Shown here piece by piece: positions 33,781-39,163 of a stretch of DNA of 39,163 nucleotides. The notes beneath the pieces were generated by a model. That model was not told the origin of the DNA. It saw only the letters and a program-made list of their open reading frames with translations, and did no database searches. The DNA is from an uncultured Collinsella sp. (GTDB lineage: Bacteria; Actinomycetota; Coriobacteriia; Coriobacteriales; Coriobacteriaceae): positions 1-39,163 of the forward strand of contig CABVAC010000016.1 in NCBI GenBank assembly GCA_902496275.1. Reading direction: 5' to 3'. A program made the translations under genes and the position numbers. How positions within the stretch are numbered: position 1 is the first letter of the stretch; each line of letters begins with the position of its first letter.

Positions 33781-33933
33781 GGGGTGCTCCAGGGGTGAAC
33801 GGTAGAATCGATGCCTTAAACGGTATTATATCTAAAAAAATGTTATAAACCCACGCTTTCTATGCGATATCTTATGCATCTTGTTCTTCCTAGTATTGGG
33901 TTATCCGCTGGAGCATCCGATCAAGGAGGGCAA
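33781..33933. promoter_or_regulatory. Divergent promoter region, AraC regulator / GH1 gene
   Basis: AT-rich 153 bp. On the minus strand TATAAT (33825-33830) suits the regulator gene. For the GH1 gene only weak -10-like sequences are visible (TATCTTAT near 33867). No clear AraC half-sites were identified. Confidence 0.45.
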
Positions 33934-35412
33934 ATGAGTAAGTTAAAACATGGGTTTGACTCCGACTTTTTATGGGGCGGAGCCATATCGTGCTCGCAGG
34001 CCGATGGCGCCTGGAATGAGGGCGGAAAGGGAAAGTCGACGCAGGATTGTCGATGGCTGGATGGTACCTGGACTCATGACCAGATTGAGGACAAGCATCA
34101 AAACAACCCCTTCTGCCATGACGAGCTAATGAACGCTCTCGCAGATGATGGCGTTGAGTTCTACCCGTTTAGGCGTGGCAACGACTTCTATCATCACTAT
34201 CGTGAGGACATCGCGCTTTTTGCGGAGATGGGTCTCAAGCTGTTCCGCACCTCTATTTGCTGGAGCCGAATCTATCCTAACGGAGATGACCTTGAGCCTA
34301 ACCGCGAAGGCATCGAGTGGTATCGAAGCATGCTGGGTGAGTGCAAAAAGCACGGCATTAAGACCTTCGTCACCATGCTCCACTATGACATCCCGGTAAA
34401 TCTTGTCACCACATATGGGGGATGGAAGAATCGCAAGACGATTGATTTCTTCGCCCGCTATGTCGAGACAATCGTTACGGAATTGGGCGATCTGGTCGAT
34501 TTCTGGCTGCCTTTTAACGAGTTCAATGCAGCGCGTTTTTCGCCTTGGGACGGGGTCTGTCTGGTCAAAGACGAAGAGGGGGAGAACTTCGATCGAGCCA
34601 TCTTCCAGTGTCTGCACCACGAGTTCGTTGCCAATGCGCGCGCCGTCGAGATTGTCCATCGTCTTTCGCCCGATACTCCCGTTGGCGGCATGATCGCTCG
34701 ATTCTGTACGTATCCCGCCACCTGCCGTCCCGAAGATAACATGCAGGCTATTCACGACGACCAGTATTCCAACTGGTTCTATACGGATGTGATGGCTCGT
34801 GGAAAATACCCCGCTTATATGAATCGCTATTTCGACGCGTGCGATATCGAGATTCAAATGGAGCCGGGCGATGAAGAGCTCATCGCTCGCAACACTGTCG
34901 ACTTCCTGGCCTTCTCGTACTACTTTTCCCAGGTATCCACCTGCGATCAGGGATGGGAGAAGACTGCGGGAAATCTGGTCATGGCAAACAAGAACCCTTA
35001 TCTCGAGACGAGTGAGTGGGGCTGGCAGCTCGATCCCATTGGCCTGAGGGTTACCCTTAACCAGATGTATGACCGCTATGGGCTGCCCCTGTATATCGCC
35101 GAGAACGGCCTCGGTACATCTGATGTAGTCGAGGAGGATGGCAGCATCCACGACGAGTATCGAATCGATTATTTGCGCCAGCACATAAAGTGCCTTAAGG
35201 AGGCAGTGATCGATGGCGTTGACGTGCGCGGATACATGATCTGGGGATTCATTGACCTTGTTGCCTGCGGTCCTCTTACGATGGACAAGCGCTACGGGCT
35301 CATCTATGTCGATCTGGATAATTGCGGCAACGGCACTGCGGAGCGCTCGCGTAAAGACTCTTTCTATTGGTATCAGAAATGTATCGCCACTAATGGCGAG
35401 GATCTTGGGTAG
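33934..35412 (+). CDS. GH1 6-phospho-beta-glucosidase
   Basis: A 492-residue glycoside hydrolase family 1 enzyme. The N-terminal FLWGGAISCSQADGAW is the family signature. The acid/base Glu is in LPFNEFNAAR (about residue 194) and the nucleophile in YIAENGLG (about 390). GH1 enzymes encoded beside a beta-glucoside PTS normally hydrolyse the phosphorylated disaccharide (cellobiose-6-P, arbutin-6-P, salicin-6-P) to glucose-6-P and the aglycone or sugar. AAGGAGG just upstream fixes ATG 33934. Eleven bases separate its stop from the PTS start. It is controlled presumably by the divergent AraC-type regulator. Confidence 0.94.
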   Translation: MSKLKHGFDSDFLWGGAISCSQADGAWNEGGKGKSTQDCRWLDGTWTHDQIEDKHQNNPFCHDELMNALADDGVEFYPFRRGNDFYHHYREDIALFAEMGLKLFRTSICWSRIYPNGDDLEPNREGIEWYRSMLGECKKHGIKTFVTMLHYDIPVNLVTTYGGWKNRKTIDFFARYVETIVTELGDLVDFWLPFNEFNAARFSPWDGVCLVKDEEGENFDRAIFQCLHHEFVANARAVEIVHRLSPDTPVGGMIARFCTYPATCRPEDNMQAIHDDQYSNWFYTDVMARGKYPAYMNRYFDACDIEIQMEPGDEELIARNTVDFLAFSYYFSQVSTCDQGWEKTAGNLVMANKNPYLETSEWGWQLDPIGLRVTLNQMYDRYGLPLYIAENGLGTSDVVEEDGSIHDEYRIDYLRQHIKCLKEAVIDGVDVRGYMIWGFIDLVACGPLTMDKRYGLIYVDLDNCGNGTAERSRKDSFYWYQKCIATNGEDLG

Positions 35413-35423
35413 GAGTGATTGTT

Positions 35424-36794
35424 GTGGCAGACAAGAAGGAACTGGCCGCTCGTGTCCTCGAGCTCGTGGGCGGCGCCGATAACGTTGTTATGGCAACGCA
35501 CTGCATTACAAGGCTCAGATTCAACCTGAAGGACGATAGCAAGGCAGACCTGGAGGCCCTTAAGACGCTTGACGGCGCCTTGGGCGCGCAGGTTAAAGAC
35601 GGGCAGTGGCAGGTTATCATCGGCGCCAGCGTGGGGTCGGTATATGACGAATTGGAGCCCATGCTAGGCGACAGGATGGGTGGCGAGGTCTCCGCCGACG
35701 CCGAGCAGCCTGAGCTCCAAAAAGGTTCGGCTCGCGTATTCGATATCATCACCGGCATCTTCTCCGCTATCATTCCCGCACTGGTGGCGGGAGGCATCGT
35801 AAAGGGCATCCTGGCTGCTATCGCGGCTTTTGGAATCGACACGGGTGCCGGCGACTTTGCGATATTCAATATGATTTCGGATATCCCGTTCTACTTCTTG
35901 CCGTTTTTGCTGGCAATGTCTACAGCTGATAAGTTCCGAGTCAACCGTTCGCTTGCGCTTTGTGTTGCCGGATCGCTGATGTACCCGACCATTGTCAACG
36001 CTGTCGGTACGGGCGAGACGCCCCTTGCGCTGTTCGGTTTTGCGGTGCCGATTTTTAGCTACGCCGATTCCGTGTTCCCGGTTATCTTTGGCGTCATTGG
36101 CTTGTCTTTTGTATATCGCGCAATCGACAAAGTCGTGCCGGATCTTTTTAAGCTCGTTGTCGTTCCGGCGCTCTCCCTTGCTATCGTGATTCCCGTCAAC
36201 CTGTTTGTGCTCGCTCCGATTGGTGCCTGGTGCGGTCTTGGTCTTGCCAACGGTATCGTTTGGCTATTCTCGACGTTGGGCCCCGTTGCCGGTTTTCTGC
36301 TGGGCTTCTTTATGCCGCTTATCGTGCTCTTCGGCATGCATCAGTCAACGAGCCCTATCCAGATTTCCAATATCGCAACGCTTGGGTATGACTATCTGCT
36401 CCCGATCTCTTTCTGCCATAACCTCGCCGAAAGCGGTGCGTCTTTTGGTGCAGCCCTGCGCATGACCGACGAAAAGCTCAAGTCCGCTGCAATGACGTGC
36501 GCCTTCTCAGCATTTATGGGAATTTCCGAGCCCGCCTTGTTTACCGTTCAGGTTCCTAACAGGACTCCGCTTATCGCTGCGATGATCGCGGATGGCATTG
36601 GCGGTGCGCTTACCGTTGTTCTCGGCGCAAAGTGCTTCGGCTTTGTTATGCCCGGCATTACCTCGTTGCCCGTTTATGCCGATCCAAGCGGCAATCCCAT
36701 GAACCTGATCATGATTGTCGTCTGCATCGCTTTGACTTGGGTTATCTCTGCGGCGCTCTCGTTTGCGCTCTATGGTCGTTTCGACAAAAAGTAA
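35424..36794 (+). CDS. Beta-glucoside-type PTS EIIBC permease
   Basis: A 456-residue PTS transporter. The N-terminal EIIB domain has the phosphorylated Cys27 in MATHCITRLRF. A linker at about residues 80-105 leads to an EIIC membrane domain with about ten hydrophobic segments, including GIFSAIIPALVAGGIVKG and FGMHQSTSPIQ. It imports and phosphorylates a beta-glucoside. The C-terminal EIIA domain often fused in BglF-type proteins is missing, so EIIA must come from another gene. GTG 35424 is chosen because TAGGAG ends 8 nt upstream; GTG 35415 overlaps that site. It is co-transcribed with the GH1 gene and ends at a perfect terminator. Confidence 0.93.
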   Translation: MADKKELAARVLELVGGADNVVMATHCITRLRFNLKDDSKADLEALKTLDGALGAQVKDGQWQVIIGASVGSVYDELEPMLGDRMGGEVSADAEQPELQKGSARVFDIITGIFSAIIPALVAGGIVKGILAAIAAFGIDTGAGDFAIFNMISDIPFYFLPFLLAMSTADKFRVNRSLALCVAGSLMYPTIVNAVGTGETPLALFGFAVPIFSYADSVFPVIFGVIGLSFVYRAIDKVVPDLFKLVVVPALSLAIVIPVNLFVLAPIGAWCGLGLANGIVWLFSTLGPVAGFLLGFFMPLIVLFGMHQSTSPIQISNIATLGYDYLLPISFCHNLAESGASFGAALRMTDEKLKSAAMTCAFSAFMGISEPALFTVQVPNRTPLIAAMIADGIGGALTVVLGAKCFGFVMPGITSLPVYADPSGNPMNLIMIVVCIALTWVISAALSFALYGRFDKK

Positions 36795-36823
36795 CAACGT
36801 TTTGAGATAGACAATATTAATCG

Positions 36824-36873
36824 GCCGCTCGCCGGGGAATCGTTCTGCGACGCCCCGGCGAGCGGCATTTTAT
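36824..36873 (+). terminator. Rho-independent terminator of GH1-PTS operon
   Basis: GCCGCTCGCCGGGG (36824-36837) and CCCCGGCGAGCGGC (36853-36866) form a perfect 14-bp stem followed by ATTTTATT. Confidence 0.92.
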
Positions 36874-36920
36874 TGGTGGGGCGTGTCGTGTCGCCAACGG
36901 CGGCATGCCGCCTCGCCGCG

Positions 36921-39062
36921 CTAGTTGCGTCTGCCGCCTCCGTTGGCGCCCTGACGCCCCTGTGCCGCGCGATTGCGACCGGCAGTGTTCTGCGCGCGGG
37001 ACATACCGCCGTATCCCTTGCTGCCCTTAGGCCCCTTGCCGGCACCACCAGCGCCACCGTGAACCTTGCCGCCCTTCTTGCCGGTGCCATGTCCGCCGCT
37101 GGCCGATGTCTCGCCCGGGCGTGGTGGCACGGGGCGAATCAGACAATGCTTGGTGTAGCCGATCAGATCGCGGCGGCCGGCCTTTTCCAGCGCCTCGCGC
37201 ACGAGCTTGTAGTTCTCGGGCTTGCGATATTGGATGAGCGCGCGCTGCATGGCCTTCTCGTGCGGGTCGCGCGCCACGTAGATCGGTTGCATGGTACGCG
37301 GATCCACGCCGGTGTAGTACATGCACGTCGACATGGTGGACGGGGTGGGGTAGAAGTCCTGCACCTGCTCGGGCATGTAGCCCATGTCGCGCACGGCCTC
37401 GGCAAGGTCCACGGCTTCCTTCATCGTTGAACCGGGGTGGCTCGAGATCAGATACGGCACTACGTACTGCTTGAGTCCGTATTCGCGGTTCAAGCGCTCA
37501 AATTTGCGGCAGAACGCGTCGTAGACGGCGCGGCTTGGCTTGCCCATCACGGACAGTACCGCGTCGCTCACGTGCTCGGGCGCTACGCGCAGCTGGCCCG
37601 AGACATGGTGTTCCAACAGCTCGCGCAAAAACTCGTCCGAGGCATCGGCCATGGTGTAGTCAAAGCGGATGCCGCTGCGGACGAAGACCTTTTTGACGCC
37701 CGGCAGCTGGCGCAGGTCGCGCAGCAGCTGCGTGTAGCCGCTCTCGTCGACCACCATGTTCTTGCACACGCTCGGCCACAGGCAGCGCTTGTTCTTGCAC
37801 ACGCCGTTCTTGAGTTGCTTGTCGCAGGCGGGGCGGCTAAAGTTTGCCGTCGGTCCGCCCACGTCGTTGATGTAGCCCTTAAACTCGGGATCGCGCGTGA
37901 GCAGCTCGGCCTCGCGCATGATCGAATCGTGGCTGCGCATCTGCAGCACGCGCCCCTGGTGGAAGGTGAGGGCGCAAAACGAGCACTCGCCAAAACAGCC
38001 ACGGTTGGAGCTAATGGAAAACTTGATCTCGGCAAAGGCCGGCACGCCGCCTGCCGCGTCGTAGTCGGGATGCCAATCGCGTGCGTAGGGGAGTTCGGCA
38101 ACCTCGTCCATCTCGTCGGTGGTGAGTGTTGCCGACGGCGGGTTCTGCACCACGTACACGCTGTTGGGATATGGCTCTACCAGGCGATGCCCGGTGATGG
38201 GGTCCATATTCTGCTGCTGCACGTTAAAGCTGCGGGCGTAGTTGAGCTTGTCAGCGGCAAGGTCGTCCCAGCTGGGCAGCAGGTCGTAGTCGTAGACCTC
38301 GTCGAGCGAACCCGTGCGGTAAACGGTGCCGTTGATATAGGTGATCTGATCGACGGGCAGCCCTGCGTCGAGTGCGTCGGCGATCTCGACAATCGCGTGC
38401 TCGCCCATGCCGTAGATGAGGATGTCGGCGCCCGAGTCGAGCAGCACCGAGCGCTTGAGCTTGTCCTGCCAGTAGTCGTAGTGGGCCAGGCGACGCAGGC
38501 TTGCCTCGATGCCACCGATAATGATGGGGGCGTCCTTAAACGTCTGGCGGATGAGGTTGCCGTAGACCGTGACGGCGCGATTGGGACGGCGCCCCTCCTC
38601 GCCACCGGGGGTATAGGCGTCGGTGTGGCGGCGATGCTTGGTCACCGAATAGTGGTTGACCATGGAGTCCATGTTGCCGGCACTGACGAGAAAGCCTAGG
38701 CGCGGCTCGCCGAGCACGGTGATGCTGGCGGGGTCGGTCCAGTCGGGTTGGCAGATGATGCCCACTTTGTAGCCGTGCGCGTCGAGGACGCGACTGATGA
38801 TGGCCATGCCAAAACTGGGATGGTCCACATAGGCGTCGCCGCAGATGTAGACAAAGTCGCACTGGTCCCAGCCGCGTGCATCCATGTCGGCTCGACTGAC
38901 GGGGAGGAATTTATCGCGGCTCGGACGCCAGGGGCGGGCGGGCACTGCTGTGGTATGCGTGGTGTGCCCACCCTGCGCCTTACCGCCGCGCTTTTGCTGC
39001 TGGCCCTGTTTGCCCTGCTGTCCGCGTTGGCTGTTCTGAGCGTGCTGAGGCTTTTTTGCCAC
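36921..39062 (-). CDS. YgiQ-family radical SAM protein
   Basis: A 713-residue UPF0313/YgiQ radical SAM protein. The N-terminal domain has the family's FVYICGDAYVDHPSFG and PIIIGGIEASLRRLAHYDYW. The SAM-cluster motif C-F-G-E-C-S-F-C lies at about residues 351-360 in SSNRGCFGECSFC. Later come QLRVAPEHVS and YLISSHPGSTMKEA. The reaction is not established for the family. Both termini are low-complexity: a Gln/Lys/Gly-rich first 35 residues and a Gly/Arg/Lys-rich last 60, reminiscent of the helicase tail in this window and suggesting RNA or ribosome contact (speculative). GTG 39062 follows GGGAGGG. Upstream, to the window end, only a minus-strand TACAAT-like -10 near 39095 is suggested. Confidence 0.92.
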   Translation of the reverse strand: MAKKPQHAQNSQRGQQGKQGQQQKRGGKAQGGHTTHTTAVPARPWRPSRDKFLPVSRADMDARGWDQCDFVYICGDAYVDHPSFGMAIISRVLDAHGYKVGIICQPDWTDPASITVLGEPRLGFLVSAGNMDSMVNHYSVTKHRRHTDAYTPGGEEGRRPNRAVTVYGNLIRQTFKDAPIIIGGIEASLRRLAHYDYWQDKLKRSVLLDSGADILIYGMGEHAIVEIADALDAGLPVDQITYINGTVYRTGSLDEVYDYDLLPSWDDLAADKLNYARSFNVQQQNMDPITGHRLVEPYPNSVYVVQNPPSATLTTDEMDEVAELPYARDWHPDYDAAGGVPAFAEIKFSISSNRGCFGECSFCALTFHQGRVLQMRSHDSIMREAELLTRDPEFKGYINDVGGPTANFSRPACDKQLKNGVCKNKRCLWPSVCKNMVVDESGYTQLLRDLRQLPGVKKVFVRSGIRFDYTMADASDEFLRELLEHHVSGQLRVAPEHVSDAVLSVMGKPSRAVYDAFCRKFERLNREYGLKQYVVPYLISSHPGSTMKEAVDLAEAVRDMGYMPEQVQDFYPTPSTMSTCMYYTGVDPRTMQPIYVARDPHEKAMQRALIQYRKPENYKLVREALEKAGRRDLIGYTKHCLIRPVPPRPGETSASGGHGTGKKGGKVHGGAGGAGKGPKGSKGYGGMSRAQNTAGRNRAAQGRQGANGGGRRN

Positions 39063-39163
39063 GATCCCTCCCGGTGTCTGTATGCTGCACGTAATTGTAA
39101 CCAGTCTTTTTGGGACGTGTCTCTATAGTTTTGTCAACCGCGTGCTTCGCGCCATTTCGGCAT

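Overview
The window looks like a chromosomal segment of a Coriobacteriia gut anaerobe, most likely Collinsella or a close relative. This is inferred from high-GC coding sequence with Actinomycetota-like codon use, strong purine-rich ribosome binding sites, fermentative and anaerobic functions ([FeFe] hydrogenase, rubredoxin-like protein, beta-glucoside PTS) and short dispersed palindromes. No 16S rRNA gene or other formal marker is present, so the genus is an inference.

Layout. 1-2500: the 3' end of tRNA-Glu, a TPR protein overlapping smpB, then a flavin reductase and a 47-residue rubredoxin-like protein. 2600-4400: a divergent Nramp metal transporter (mntH) with a palindrome inside its promoter spacer, then a repeat array. 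4400-10600: the glutamate synthase operon gltBD. 10600-14700: an unrecognised 235-residue protein, a PD-(D/E)XK (DUF559-like) nuclease gene bracketed by repeats, and an amidohydrolase. 14700-18500 (minus strand): a zinc-ribbon membrane protein and a copper operon copA-copZ-csoR with a CsoR-like operator. 18500-22100 (minus): a Ser/Thr kinase with a C-terminal DUF6273-like domain and an FHA protein, probably a phospho-signalling pair. 22500-24800: a DEAD-box helicase with a long Arg/Gly tail. 25290-31370: a tightly packed operon of an iron-sulfur flavoprotein, an [FeFe] hydrogenase, a Tat-type solute-binding lipoprotein and a fused permease-ATPase. 31400-32800: an orphan RelB/DinJ-like antitoxin and a CPBP protease. 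32800-36800: an AraC regulator divergent from a beta-glucoside utilisation pair (GH1 plus PTS EIIBC). 36900-39062: a YgiQ-type radical SAM protein.

The most unusual feature is a family of 59-bp hairpin elements. Each has two inverted 17-bp arms (consensus TGTCTCAATCTGTAACA and its complement) around a loop that is always exactly 25 nt long but differs in sequence. Twelve complete copies occur here, all between genes. Where they cluster (3, 4 and 3 copies) they repeat every 80-81 bp, with 21-22 nt of unique sequence between units. The four-unit array ends 20 bp before the start codon of the DUF559-like nuclease gene, and another unit begins 8 bp after its stop. This resembles a REP/RAYT 'REPtron', but with an unrelated nuclease family. 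Whether the nuclease acts on the elements is a hypothesis.

At least three further short palindrome families lie between genes: a 67-bp element (2 copies), a 31-bp motif (3 copies) and GGGGACAGGT/TGCACCA arms (3 places). A single GTCCCC-ended hairpin follows gltD. No transposase, integrase, phage gene or CRISPR array is visible.
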